A stretch of DNA of 64,000 nt, from positions 124,001 through 188,000 of the forward strand of contig NZ_SNVW01000002.1 of assembly GCF_004361695.1 (NCBI RefSeq), given 5' to 3'. Made by a program: the position numbers and the translations under genes. Positions 9,231 through 17,455 of this stretch are shown here, in pieces. Below the pieces are notes generated by a model that saw nothing but the letters and a program-made list of their open reading frames with translations, did no database searches and was not told the DNA's origin. The stretch's first letter is position 1, and every line of letters begins with the position of its first letter. Origin of the DNA: Curtobacterium flaccumfaciens. GTDB lineage: Bacteria; Actinomycetota; Actinomycetes; Actinomycetales; Microbacteriaceae.

Positions 9231-9286
9231 GATGGACGTGTTCCACACGAACACGAACGGCAAGGGCTCGCCGATCGGGCGAGCCC
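9228..9286 (+). promoter_or_regulatory. sdhC leader: possible -10 box and hairpin
   Basis: TAGGAT at 9228-9233 overlaps the glycosyltransferase stop codon and could be a -10 element, but no good -35 is visible. The leader then folds into a 9-bp stem, GGGCTCGCC (9264-9272) with GGCGAGCCC (9278-9286), ending 21 bp before the sdhC start and leaving the GAAGGA ribosome site free. A role in controlling sdh is only an inference. Confidence 0.3.
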
Positions 9287-9307
9287 GTCCTATGGAAGGA
9301 CGAGCTC

Positions 9308-9757
9308 ATGGCTGAGCCCACCGGCGGCGGTACGGCAACCGCCGTCCCCGACGTCACGATTGAGGCACCTCGTGCCTCTCGGAAGCTCGAGGGCACGCTC
9401 TACCGCGGATCGACGGGCATGTGGTCGTGGGTCCTCCACCGCATCACCGGTGTCGCGATCTACTTCTTCCTGCTCGTGCACATCCTCGACACCGCGCTCG
9501 TGCGGCTCTCCCCCGAGGCGTACAACGCGGTCATCGGCACGTACAAGACGCCGATCATGAACCTCGGTGAGATCGCCCTCGTGATGGCCATCGTCTTCCA
9601 CGCGTTCAACGGCCTCCGGATCATCCTCATCGACTTCTGGTCGAAGGGCCCGAAGTACCAGCGCGCCATGTTCTGGATCGTGATCGTCCTCTGGGCGATC
9701 GCCATCGCCGGCTTCCTGCCGCGCCAGCTCATGAACCTCGTCGCGGACTTCAACTAA
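9308..9757 (+). CDS. sdhC: Succinate dehydrogenase cytochrome b556 subunit
   Basis: Membrane anchor of complex II that helps bind haem b and quinone. 149 aa: ~45-residue soluble N-terminus, then SdhC signature YRGSTGMWSWVLHRITGVAI with three membrane helices; the His in LHRITG and the His in VFHAFNGLR are the expected haem/quinone-site residues. Start ATG 9308 follows a GAAGGA ribosome-binding site. First gene of sdhCDAB, 11 bp before sdhD. Confidence 0.95.
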   Translation: MAEPTGGGTATAVPDVTIEAPRASRKLEGTLYRGSTGMWSWVLHRITGVAIYFFLLVHILDTALVRLSPEAYNAVIGTYKTPIMNLGEIALVMAIVFHAFNGLRIILIDFWSKGPKYQRAMFWIVIVLWAIAIAGFLPRQLMNLVADFN

Positions 9758-9768
9758 GGGGCGCCCGG

Positions 9769-10215
9769 ATGACCACGCAGACCATCGAGCCCCCGCGCTC
9801 CGCAGCCGCAGCCCGCCGCACCACCAACTGGGAGAAGTGGGGCTGGATCTACATGCGCGGATCGGGCGTCCTGCTCGTCGTGCTGATCTTCGGCCACCTC
9901 TTCGTCAACATGGTGGCGGGCGAGGGCGTGAAGCAGATCGACTTCGCGTTCGTCGCCGGCAAGTGGGCCTCCCCGTTCTGGCAGGTGTGGGACTCCCTCA
10001 TGCTCGTCCTCGCCCTGATCCACGGGTCGAACGGCATGCGGACCATCGTCAACGACTACGTGTCGAAGCCCGGTGTCCGGAAGACGCTGCTCGTCGCGAT
10101 CCTCATCGCGTGCGTCGTCCTGATCGTCCTGGGCCTCCTCGTGTGCTGGACGTTCGACCCGTGCCCGGCCGGCGCCGCCGCTGCCGACCTGCCGTCGTTC
10201 TGCCCCGCGCAGTAG
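9769..10215 (+). CDS. sdhD: Succinate dehydrogenase membrane anchor subunit
   Basis: Second membrane anchor of complex II. 148 aa with three hydrophobic helices ([20 protein letters not shown], a segment around [15 protein letters not shown], and [19 protein letters not shown]). The His in IFGHLFVNM and in LIHGSNGMR are likely haem/quinone-site residues. The tail ends in a Cys/Pro-rich segment. ATG 9769 is 11 bp after the sdhC stop. A 103-bp gap without recognisable features separates it from sdhA. Confidence 0.93.
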   Translation: MTTQTIEPPRSAAAARRTTNWEKWGWIYMRGSGVLLVVLIFGHLFVNMVAGEGVKQIDFAFVAGKWASPFWQVWDSLMLVLALIHGSNGMRTIVNDYVSKPGVRKTLLVAILIACVVLIVLGLLVCWTFDPCPAGAAAADLPSFCPAQ

Positions 10216-10318
10216 CGCCGACGCCGCACAGCAGCGCGCGGGCCGCCGAGCCCGCACCGACCGACTCGCCCGCCGACGACACCCCTGCCGGCGCGGCCAC
10301 CTCCCCGGAAAGGCCCCA

Positions 10319-12112
10319 GTGACCGAGACCACCGTTCACCACCACCAGTTCGACATCGTCATCATCGGCGCGGGCGGTGCCGGCATGCGTGCCGCCATCG
10401 AGGCCGGTCCGAAGGCGAAGACGGCCGTCATCTCGAAGCTGTACCCGACCCGGTCGCACACGGGTGCGGCGCAGGGCGGGATGGCCGCCGCGCTCGCGAA
10501 CGTCGAAGAGGACTCGTGGGAGTGGCACACCTTCGACACGATCAAGGGCGGCGACTACCTGGTCGACCAGGACGCCGCCGAGATCCTGGCGAAGGAGGCG
10601 ATCGACGCGGTCATCGACCTCGAGAACATGGGCCTGCCGTTCAACCGCACGCCCGAGGGCAAGATCGACCAGCGGCGCTTCGGCGGACACACGCGTGACC
10701 ACGGCAAGGCCCCGGTCCGCCGCGCCTGCTACGCCGCGGACCGCACCGGCCACATGATCCTGCAGACCCTGTTCCAGAACTGCGTGAAGCTCGGCGTCGA
10801 GTTCTACAACGAGTTCTACGCGCTCGACCTCATCATGGTCGACGTCGTCGGCGAGGACGGCGTCGCCCGCAAGCAGCCGGCCGGCGTCGTCGCGTTCGAG
10901 CTCGCGACGGGTGAACTGCACGTCTTCCACGCGAAGGCGATGATCTTCGCCACCGGCGGCTTCGGCAAGATGTACAAGACGACCTCGAACGCGCACACCC
11001 TCACCGGTGACGGCGTCGGCATCGTCTGGCGCACCGGCCTGCCGCTCGAGGACATGGAGTTCTTCCAGTTCCACCCGACCGGGCTCGCCGGGCTCGGCAT
11101 CCTGCTCACCGAGGGTGCGCGCGGCGAGGGCGCGATCCTCCGCAACGCCTCTGGTGAGCGCTTCATGGAGCGCTACGCCCCCACCATCAAGGACCTCGCA
11201 CCGCGGGACATCGTCGCCCGGTGCATGGTGCAGGAAGTCGCCGAAGGGCGCGGCGCCGGGCCGAACAAGGACTACGTGCTGCTGGACTGCACGCACCTCG
11301 GCGCCGAGGTGCTCGAGACGAAGCTGCCGGACATCACCGAGTTCGCCCGCACCTACCTCGGCGTCGACCCGGTCGTCGAGCCGGTGCCCGTGATGCCGAC
11401 CGCGCACTACGCGATGGGCGGCATCCCGACGAACACCGACGCGCAGGTGCTGTACGACAACACCACCGTCGTCCCCGGCCTCTACGCCGCCGGCGAGTGC
11501 GCCTGTGTGTCCGTGCACGGCTCGAACCGCCTCGGCACGAACTCGCTGCTCGACATCAACGTGTTCGGCAAGCGCTCCGGCAACAACGCCGCCGAGTGGG
11601 TCAAGACCGCCGAGTTCCTGCCCCTGCCGGAGGACCCGGCCGCCGGCGTCCGCAGCATGCTCGAGCAGCTCCGCGCCTCGACCGGCACCGAGCGCGTCTC
11701 CGCCCTGCGCAAGGAGCTGCAGGACGAGATGGACAAGAACGCGCAGGTGTTCCGCACCGACGAGTCCCTGGCCCGCGTCACCGAGACGATCCACACGCTC
11801 CGGAACCGCTTCATGCAGGTCTCGGTGCAGGACAAGGGCAAGCGCTTCAACACCGACCTGCTCGAGGCCGTCGAGCTCGGGTTCCTGCTCGACCTCGCCG
11901 AGGTCGTCGTCTACTCGGCCCGGAACCGCAAGGAGTCCCGCGGCGGGCACATGCGCGACGACTTCCCGAAGCGCGACGACGAGAACTACATGCAGCACAC
12001 CATGGCGTACCTGACGGGCGATCCGCACTCGTCACTCGCCGACGACCACATCACCCTCGACTGGAAGCCAGTCGTCGTGACGCGGTACGAGCCGATGGAG
12101 AGGAAGTACTGA
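10319..12112 (+). CDS. sdhA: Succinate dehydrogenase flavoprotein subunit
   Basis: Catalytic subunit that oxidises succinate to fumarate with covalently bound FAD, on the cytoplasmic face. 597 aa: Rossmann FAD motif [18 protein letters not shown] (residues ~12-29), His of [15 protein letters not shown] for covalent FAD, substrate-site segments [11 protein letters not shown] and [17 protein letters not shown], and the C-terminal helical domain. GTG 10319 is the start; it keeps the [13 protein letters not shown] beginning intact. Its stop is 1 bp from the sdhB ATG. Confidence 0.97.
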   Translation: MTETTVHHHQFDIVIIGAGGAGMRAAIEAGPKAKTAVISKLYPTRSHTGAAQGGMAAALANVEEDSWEWHTFDTIKGGDYLVDQDAAEILAKEAIDAVIDLENMGLPFNRTPEGKIDQRRFGGHTRDHGKAPVRRACYAADRTGHMILQTLFQNCVKLGVEFYNEFYALDLIMVDVVGEDGVARKQPAGVVAFELATGELHVFHAKAMIFATGGFGKMYKTTSNAHTLTGDGVGIVWRTGLPLEDMEFFQFHPTGLAGLGILLTEGARGEGAILRNASGERFMERYAPTIKDLAPRDIVARCMVQEVAEGRGAGPNKDYVLLDCTHLGAEVLETKLPDITEFARTYLGVDPVVEPVPVMPTAHYAMGGIPTNTDAQVLYDNTTVVPGLYAAGECACVSVHGSNRLGTNSLLDINVFGKRSGNNAAEWVKTAEFLPLPEDPAAGVRSMLEQLRASTGTERVSALRKELQDEMDKNAQVFRTDESLARVTETIHTLRNRFMQVSVQDKGKRFNTDLLEAVELGFLLDLAEVVVYSARNRKESRGGHMRDDFPKRDDENYMQHTMAYLTGDPHSSLADDHITLDWKPVVVTRYEPMERKY

Positions 12113-12113
12113 G

Positions 12114-12887
12114 ATGACCGACACCCTGGTCTCCGACGCACCCCGCACCGACACCGTGCAGGACGCTCCTCCCGGATCGTTCCCGGTGACGGTGATCGTC
12201 CGGCGCTTCGACCCGGACGTCGACGACGAGCCGCGCTGGCAGGACTTCGACGTCATGATGCTGCCGACCGACCGCATCCTCGACGCCCTGCACAAGATCA
12301 AGTGGGAGCAGGACGGGTCCCTGACCTTCCGTCGCTCCTGCGCGCACGGCGTGTGCGGCTCGGACGCGATGCGCATCAACGGGCGCAACCGTCTGGCGTG
12401 CAAGACCCTGATCAAGGACCTCGACGTCTCCAAGCCGATCTACGTCGAGGCGATCAAGGGCCTGCCGCTCGAGAAGGACCTCATCGTCGACATGGAGCCC
12501 TTCTTCAAGTCCTTCCGCGAGGTCCAGCCGTTCCTGCAGGCCAGCTCCGTGCCGGAGAAGGGCAAGGAGCGCATCCAGTCGGTCGCCGACCGTGCCCGCT
12601 TCGACGACACCACGAAGTGCATCCTCTGCGCTGCGTGCACCTCGTCGTGCCCGGTGTTCTGGACCGACGGCCAGTACTTCGGCCCCGCGGCGATCGTCAA
12701 CGCGCACCGCTTCATCTTCGACTCGCGCGACGACGCGGCGAACGTGCGCCTCGACATCCTCAACGACAAGGAGGGCGTGTGGCGCTGCCGCACGACCTTC
12801 AACTGCACCGACGCCTGCCCGCGAGGCATCCAGGTCACGAAGGCCATCTCGGAGGTCAAGCAGGCCCTGATGCGGGGTCGCGCGTGA
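12114..12887 (+). CDS. sdhB: Succinate dehydrogenase iron-sulfur subunit
   Basis: Electron-transfer subunit between FAD and quinone. 257 aa with [2Fe-2S] ligands in CAHGVCGSDAM...LAC (Asp replaces one Cys, as is usual for the family), [4Fe-4S] ligands in CILCAACTSSCP, and the [3Fe-4S] site CRTTFNCTDACP. It follows sdhA by 1 bp, so the four subunits form one operon. No strong hairpin is seen after the stop; the next gene starts 69 bp on. Confidence 0.97.
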   Translation: MTDTLVSDAPRTDTVQDAPPGSFPVTVIVRRFDPDVDDEPRWQDFDVMMLPTDRILDALHKIKWEQDGSLTFRRSCAHGVCGSDAMRINGRNRLACKTLIKDLDVSKPIYVEAIKGLPLEKDLIVDMEPFFKSFREVQPFLQASSVPEKGKERIQSVADRARFDDTTKCILCAACTSSCPVFWTDGQYFGPAAIVNAHRFIFDSRDDAANVRLDILNDKEGVWRCRTTFNCTDACPRGIQVTKAISEVKQALMRGRA

Positions 12888-12956
12888 CGTCCGGTCGGAG
12901 CCGTTCCTCGGCGTCGTCCAAGGCTCGCCCGAGACACCACCGATAGGCTCCGGTCC

Positions 12957-13607
12957 ATGACGTTCGCGGACACCCGCCCCATCCTCGACCAGCTCGGCTA
13001 CACGATCCGCTACGTGCAGCTCCCCGGTGAGACCCTGCACGAGCCGCCGGTGGAAGGCGCGCTCCGCATCGTCCCCGCGGACACCGACGGCTCGGGTGAC
13101 TTCGCGCTCGAGGTGGTCGACTACGGCACCGCCCGACGCCTCGCGACGGCACGTGGTGAGGCGGACGCGGTCGAGATGCTGCGACGCTTCCTGAACCGTC
13201 CGTTCCCGGCGCCGCGGGACATCCCGCGGCACGAGCTCGACGGGCTCCGCGACCGTGCGGCCTCGACGTACCCGCAGCTCGCGCAGCAGGTCGGCCAGGC
13301 GGGCGAGCAGGGGCTCACCATCCAGATCCCGGCGGGGGTCCCCGTGGACCGCATCGGTGGTCCGGACGGCTACCTCCTCCACCCGCTCGACACCCCGGCA
13401 CCGAGCCGGTCGCTGCCGCCGCACGTCGCCGCGGCGCCGGAGACCCACCGGTACCTCGTCGAGCGACCGTTCCTGGTGACGGTCCGGTTCGTGCAGCCCT
13501 GGTTCGACCAGCCCGGAGGCGCACTCCGATTCCAGACGGCGGATCCGTCCGTCACGGTGCGGGACCTCGTCGTCGACGGCTCGCTCTCCCGCCTCCGGGT
13601 GGTCTGA
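12957..13607 (+). CDS. Stand-alone TNT-domain-like protein, paralogue of the 20343 gene
   Basis: 216 aa with no signal peptide or membrane segment. Residues ~1-95 form a domain shared with the paralogue at 20343 (LPGETLHEPPVEGALRI against LPGDVPDRPPLEGALRV). Residues ~125-216 look like the TNT fold of Mycobacterium CpnT: VPVDRIGGPDGYLLHP, SRSLPP and PWFDQPGGALRF. TNT enzymes hydrolyse NAD+. Here the family's GGGxQ motif reads GGALR, so the expected catalytic Gln is Arg, while a His (ETHRY) is kept upstream. It may be an inactive homologue, an immunity-like decoy or a cytoplasmic NAD-binding protein. It lies between sdhB and a strong bidirectional terminator; a homologous immunity gene is not adjacent. 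Confidence 0.65.
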   Translation: MTFADTRPILDQLGYTIRYVQLPGETLHEPPVEGALRIVPADTDGSGDFALEVVDYGTARRLATARGEADAVEMLRRFLNRPFPAPRDIPRHELDGLRDRAASTYPQLAQQVGQAGEQGLTIQIPAGVPVDRIGGPDGYLLHPLDTPAPSRSLPPHVAAAPETHRYLVERPFLVTVRFVQPWFDQPGGALRFQTADPSVTVRDLVVDGSLSRLRVV

Positions 13608-13617
13608 CTCCCCCGAC

Positions 13618-13659
13618 GAGAACGGCCCTGCCACGCTGACGCGAGGCAGGGCCGTTCTC
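13618..13659. terminator. Bidirectional terminator hairpin
   Basis: Perfect 15-bp inverted repeat, GAGAACGGCCCTGCC at 13618-13632 and its complement at 13645-13659, with a 12-nt loop. It separates the convergent TNT-like gene (+) and the DUF805 cluster (-). There is no T-run, which is usual for high-GC actinobacterial terminators. Confidence 0.85.
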
Positions 13660-13671
13660 GTGCGTGGCGGA

Positions 13672-14616
13672 CTAGCTCTGGTCCGGGCGGTCGTACTGCG
13701 CCCCGGCCGGGTTCGGCGGGAGGCAGCCGAAGACGATCCCCGCCACACCGGCGACGAACGACACCAGCCACAGCGCGCCGGGCAGGTTCGCATCGTGCAG
13801 GCGACGCCATCCGAGTGCGATGTTCGGGACGAGCGTGGCGAGCCACCACAGGCCGTAGAACCCGAGCAGTGCGAGCGCGAGCGCCGGTGAACCGCCGCTC
13901 GTGTACTCGTTGCCGTACTCGTCGACGCGCGTCGACGTCGCCGCGAACGCGATGATCGCCGCCACGTAGCCGCCGAAGAGGACGATCGTCACGATGGCGT
14001 TCGCGAGGAACCAGTACCAGTACTCACTCCGGCTCGCGCGGCCGTCGAAGCGGGCGTACTTCTTGAAGAAGCGGGTGAAGGCGTCGAGGAAGCCGATGCC
14101 GTACCAGGGCGCCCAGAGCGGCGGTGCGCCGTCCGGGCCGACCGGGATCGGCTGCGGGACCTGCGGGTACGGCTGTCCGTAGGGCTGCTGCGCGTACGGC
14201 TGCTGCCCGTACTGGTTCGGCTGGCCGTACTGCGGCTGCTGACCGTACTGGTTCGGCTGACCGTACTGGTTCGGCTGGCCGTACTGCGGCTGCTGACCGT
14301 AGGGGTTGGGCTGCTGGCCGTACTGGTCCGGCTGCCCGTACTGCGGCTGCTGACCGGAGGGGTTCTGCTGCTGCCCGTCCTGCGGCTGCTGCTGGCCGTA
14401 CGGGTTCTGCTGTTCGTACGGGTTCTGCTGTCCGTGCGGGTTCTGCTGGCCGCCCTGCGGCTGCTGACCGTACGGGTTCGGCTGCTGGCCGTCCTGCGGC
14501 TGCTGACCGTACGGGTTCGGCTGCTGCCCGTCCTGCTGCTGGTCGGACGGCTGCTGGCCCTGCGGGTCCTGGTCGCCGCCGGCCGGCGGTCCCCACTGCG
14601 GTGTGTCGTTGCTCAT
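13672..14616 (-). CDS. DUF805 membrane protein with long Gln/Pro/Tyr/Gly repeat tail
   Basis: 314 aa. Residues ~1-165 are low-complexity repeats of the form YGQQPNPYGQQ, with few charges. Residues ~170-314 are a DUF805 domain: entry motif APWYGIGFLDAFTRFFKKYA, FDGRASRSEYWYWFLAN, then three more membrane segments and GWRRLHDANLPGALW. DUF805 proteins are small integral membrane proteins of unknown function. It is the last of four tandem paralogues; its ATG overlaps the stop of the preceding copy (ATGA at 14613-14616). The tail is much longer than in the other three. Confidence 0.85.
   Translation of the reverse strand: MSNDTPQWGPPAGGDQDPQGQQPSDQQQDGQQPNPYGQQPQDGQQPNPYGQQPQGGQQNPHGQQNPYEQQNPYGQQQPQDGQQQNPSGQQPQYGQPDQYGQQPNPYGQQPQYGQPNQYGQPNQYGQQPQYGQPNQYGQQPYAQQPYGQPYPQVPQPIPVGPDGAPPLWAPWYGIGFLDAFTRFFKKYARFDGRASRSEYWYWFLANAIVTIVLFGGYVAAIIAFAATSTRVDEYGNEYTSGGSPALALALLGFYGLWWLATLVPNIALGWRRLHDANLPGALWLVSFVAGVAGIVFGCLPPNPAGAQYDRPDQS
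14166..14561 (-). repeat. Degenerate tandem repeats coding for YGQQPNPYGQQ-type units
   Basis: About 395 bp of imperfect 12- to 27-bp direct repeats built from CCGTAC/CTGCTG/GGGTTCGGCTG blocks, such as the unit CTGACCGTACGGGTTCGGCT recurring near 14465 and 14501. It encodes the repetitive N-terminus of the DUF805 protein. Period is variable, units stay in frame, and no spacer-like unique sequence occurs between them. Likely to vary in length between strains. Confidence 0.8.
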
Positions 14617-15182
14617 CGGACTCCTTCGGGTCGGTCGAAGCGGGCGCCGGCGGGGTTCGGCGAGAGGCAGGCGAAGACGACCATGACGGGCCAGAAGACC
14701 AGGCTCACCAGGCTCAACGCCCCGGGCAGGTTGACGTCGTGCATCCGTCGCCAGACGAGCGCCAGGTTCGGGACGATGGTCGCGAGCCACCACAACCCGA
14801 ACAGCCCCAGCAGGACGAAGGCGAACGGTGACGGTGCACCGCTGACCTGGCTCGAGAAGCCGTTGTCGTCGACCACCGTCGTCGTGGGGCTGGTCGCGAA
14901 GAGCACGACGAAGAAGCTCCCGTAGAGCACGATCGTCACGATGGCGTTCGCCAGCACCCAGTACCAGTACTCGCTCCGGCTCGCGCGACCGTCGAACCGC
15001 GCGTACTTCTTGAAGAACCGGGTGACGGCGTCGACGAACCCGATGCCGTACCACGGTGCCCAGAGCGGCGGCTTGCCGTCCGGGCCGACCGGGACCTGCT
15101 GGCCGTACTGCGGGAACGGCTGACCGTACTGCTGCTGCTGCTCGTCGGTCGGCGGCGCCCAGTGGGGCATGCCGTCGCTCAT
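14613..15182 (-). CDS. DUF805 membrane protein
   Basis: 189 aa, third gene of the DUF805 tandem. A short Gln/Tyr/Pro-rich N-terminus (about 40 residues) is followed by APWYGIGFVDAVTRFFKKYA and FDGRASRSEYWYWVLAN and four predicted membrane segments, ending VWRRMHDVNLPGALS and a hydrophobic hairpin. Very similar to the 13672 protein in the membrane domain. ATG 15182 overlaps the upstream stop by 4 bp and its own stop overlaps the next ATG. Function unknown. Confidence 0.85.
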   Translation of the reverse strand: MSDGMPHWAPPTDEQQQQYGQPFPQYGQQVPVGPDGKPPLWAPWYGIGFVDAVTRFFKKYARFDGRASRSEYWYWVLANAIVTIVLYGSFFVVLFATSPTTTVVDDNGFSSQVSGAPSPFAFVLLGLFGLWWLATIVPNLALVWRRMHDVNLPGALSLVSLVFWPVMVVFACLSPNPAGARFDRPEGVR

Positions 15183-15691
15183 CGAGCGCCCGAGGGCTGG
15201 TCGAAGCGCGCACCCTCGGGGTTCGAGGGCAGGAGGCCGAAGACGATCCCGACGATGCCGACGAAGAACGCGATGATCCAGAGCGGGCCGGCGAGGTTCG
15301 CGTCGTGCAGACGACGCCACCCGAGCGCGAGGCTCGGCACGAGGATCGCGAGCCCCCAGAGGATCGAGATGATCGCGACGATCCAGTACAGCGCGCTGAA
15401 CCCGCCCGACATCTGACCCGTGTACGAGTCCACCCGGAGGTCGGAGGTCGCTGCGCCGATCGCCGCGAAGACGCCGAGCACGATGGCGATGATCACGTTG
15501 GCGAGGTACCACCACCAGAACTCGCTGCGGCTCGCGCGGCCACTGAACGTGGCGTACTTCTTGAAGAAGCGGGAGACAGCCGTGCCGAACGACGCACCGT
15601 AGTACGGCGCCCAGAGCGGCGGCTCACCGCCGGGTCCGGTCGGTGCGGGCTGCTGCTGGCCGTACGGGTTGGGCGGGTACTGGTCACTCAC
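15179..15691 (-). CDS. DUF805 membrane protein
   Basis: 170 aa, second gene of the tandem. It has the shortest tail (MSDQYPPNPYGQQQPAPTG), then APYYGASFGTAVSRFFKKYA, FSGRASRSEFWWWYLAN and GWRRLHDANLAGPLW. Start GTG 15691 has an AAGGGGGA ribosome site close upstream. It shares the C-terminal LLPSNPEGARFDQP motif with its neighbours. It overlaps the next gene by 4 bp, so three copies are translationally coupled. Confidence 0.85.
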   Translation of the reverse strand: MSDQYPPNPYGQQQPAPTGPGGEPPLWAPYYGASFGTAVSRFFKKYATFSGRASRSEFWWWYLANVIIAIVLGVFAAIGAATSDLRVDSYTGQMSGGFSALYWIVAIISILWGLAILVPSLALGWRRLHDANLAGPLWIIAFFVGIVGIVFGLLPSNPEGARFDQPSGAR

Positions 15692-15748
15692 GGGGTCCCC
15701 CTTGTGTGTGTCGGCTGATGTGTCGGATCAGATTCAACCAGAACGACG

Positions 15749-15777
15749 ACACCCCCGTCAGCGTGTGACGGGGGTGT
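15749..15777. terminator. Terminator hairpin between DUF805 genes
   Basis: Perfect 12-bp stem: ACACCCCCGTCA at 15749-15760, 5-nt loop, complement at 15766-15777. It sits after the stop of the first DUF805 gene (15798) and before the start of the next, so the first copy may be a separate transcription unit. Confidence 0.8.
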
Positions 15778-15797
15778 GCGGGTCGTGCGGACCGGGG

Positions 15798-16385
15798 TCA
15801 GCCGCGATCGGGGCGGTCGAACTGCTGGCCCTCGGGATGCGTGGTGAGCAGCCCGACGATGAGCGAGAACAGGATGCCGATCGGCGGGATGATGAAGAAC
15901 AGCGCGAAGAGCCCGGACAGGTTCACGTCGTGCAGGCGTCGGACGGTCAGGGCGATGAAGCCGATGAAGGTCGCGAGCGCCCAGAGTCGGACGACACCGT
16001 CGTCGCCGTTGTCGATGAACGGCAGGACGTTGAACACCGACCCGACGATGCCGGCCGCGATGTTGCCGAGCACGTACCAGAGCGCCCAGAACCAGTACTC
16101 GCTCCGGCTCGCGCGTCCGTCGAACCGGACGTACTTCTTCCAGAAGCGCAGGAACGCCTGGGGGAACGGGATGCCGTACCAGGGCGCCCAGAGCGGCGGC
16201 TGCCCCTGCTGCTGACCGTTCGGAGTCGGGCGACCGTACGGGTTCTGCGCGCCGTACGGCTGCTGTCCGTACTGCTGCTGCCCGCCGTACTGCTGCTGTC
16301 CGTACGGCGGCTGGCCCCCGGAGGGCTGCTGTCCGGACGGGTTCTGCGCGTACGGGTCTCGTCCGTACGGGTTCTGGTCGCTCAC
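15798..16385 (-). CDS. DUF805 membrane protein with Gln/Tyr repeat tail
   Basis: 195 aa, first copy of the tandem. About 70 residues of YGQQQYGGQQ-like sequence precede APWYGIPFPQAFLRFWKKYV, FDGRASRSEYWFWALWYVLG, and further membrane segments ending VRRLHDVNLSGLFALFFIIP. GTG 16385 is chosen since GGAAGGA lies 9 bp upstream and the N-terminus then starts with the MSDQNPYG pattern shared with the 15691 copy. The 106-bp gap on its upstream side should hold the promoter. Confidence 0.85.
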   Translation of the reverse strand: MSDQNPYGRDPYAQNPSGQQPSGGQPPYGQQQYGGQQQYGQQPYGAQNPYGRPTPNGQQQGQPPLWAPWYGIPFPQAFLRFWKKYVRFDGRASRSEYWFWALWYVLGNIAAGIVGSVFNVLPFIDNGDDGVVRLWALATFIGFIALTVRRLHDVNLSGLFALFFIIPPIGILFSLIVGLLTTHPEGQQFDRPDRG

Positions 16386-16491
16386 TGGTTCGTTCCTTCC
16401 GGCGGCCGCGCGCTCGTGCACGCTGTCGATGTCCACAGAGTCAAGCACGACCGACGGCGTCCACGCGTCCTCCGAGCGGACGACACCACCC

Positions 16492-17424
16492 CTAGGGGAC
16501 CAGCGCGAGCTTGCCGCCCGGGTGCTGCGACTCGAGCACCTCGGCGGCAGCCTTCGCCTCGGCCAGCGGGAACGTGCGCGCCACCGGGACCTCGAGCTGG
16601 CCGGCCCCGGCGAGGTCGATCAGCCGCTGCCGGACCGAGTCCCGGAACGCCTTGCTCTCGGGCTGCGCGCCGCCCACGGCCGCGAAGCCGTCGCGAGCGG
16701 CCCGCCCCGGCGCGGCGATCGTCACGATGCGGCGCCGATCCGCGACCAACGCGAGCGAGACGTCGACGGCCTCGTCGGTCCCCACGCAGTCCAGTGCCAC
16801 GTCGACACCGGACGGTGCGAGGTCACGGATGCGCGCCTCCAGGCCGTCGCCGTACGCGACCCACTCGCCACCGAAGCGTCGGACGGTGTCGGCGTTCCGT
16901 TCCGACGCGGTGCCGATGATCCGCGCGCCCAGCGGGCGGAGCAGCTGCAGGAGGCTGACGCCCACTGCGCCGGAGGCGCCGTGGACCACGATCGTGTCGC
17001 GGCCCTCCGCGCGGGTGACCCGGATCATGTCGGCGGCGGTCGAGCCCGCGAGGAGGAGGTTGGCCGCGGCCGGGAAGTCGAGCGACGCGGGCTTGGCGAA
17101 CACGTCGGACGCGGGGACGGTGAGACGTTCCGCCCAGCCGCCGGAGACGCGGAAGGCGAGGACCTCGTCGCCGACGGCTCCCCCGCCGGACGCGATCTCG
17201 GTGTCGGTGCCGACGGCGCTGAGGACCCCGGCGACCTCGTAGCCGATCGGGATCGGCAGGTCGGACGGATCGCCCTGCCGGGTGTGCTTCGTGTCGGCGG
17301 GGTTGACGCCGGCGGCGCGGACGTCGATCGTGACCTCGCCGTGGCCGGGCGCGGGGACCTCGGTGTCGACGTACTCGAGGACTTCGCTGCCGCCGAACCG
17401 CGGGGCCACCCAGTGCTTCGTCAT
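16492..17424 (-). CDS. NAD(P)H:quinone oxidoreductase-like medium-chain dehydrogenase
   Basis: 310 aa, zinc-free MDR superfamily (QOR type). N-terminal GroES-like domain: VRAAGVNPADTKHTRQG and PIGYEVAGVLSAVG. Rossmann domain: VVHGASGAVGVSLLQLL (residues ~145-161). C-terminal HPGGKLALVP. The zinc-binding Cys residues of alcohol dehydrogenases are absent. It probably reduces quinones or conjugated carbonyls with NADPH. ATG 17424 leaves 31 bp to the divergent hypothetical gene at 17456; both promoters must overlap this short gap or the coding ends. Confidence 0.88.
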   Translation of the reverse strand: MTKHWVAPRFGGSEVLEYVDTEVPAPGHGEVTIDVRAAGVNPADTKHTRQGDPSDLPIPIGYEVAGVLSAVGTDTEIASGGGAVGDEVLAFRVSGGWAERLTVPASDVFAKPASLDFPAAANLLLAGSTAADMIRVTRAEGRDTIVVHGASGAVGVSLLQLLRPLGARIIGTASERNADTVRRFGGEWVAYGDGLEARIRDLAPSGVDVALDCVGTDEAVDVSLALVADRRRIVTIAAPGRAARDGFAAVGGAQPESKAFRDSVRQRLIDLAGAGQLEVPVARTFPLAEAKAAAEVLESQHPGGKLALVP

Positions 17425-17455
17425 GCGTGCGACGGTACGCCGGTAGCCTGCCGGC

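Noticed and set aside
14166-14561. CRISPR-like array
   Set aside because: Repeats are in-frame codon repeats without unique spacers, inside a DUF805 gene.
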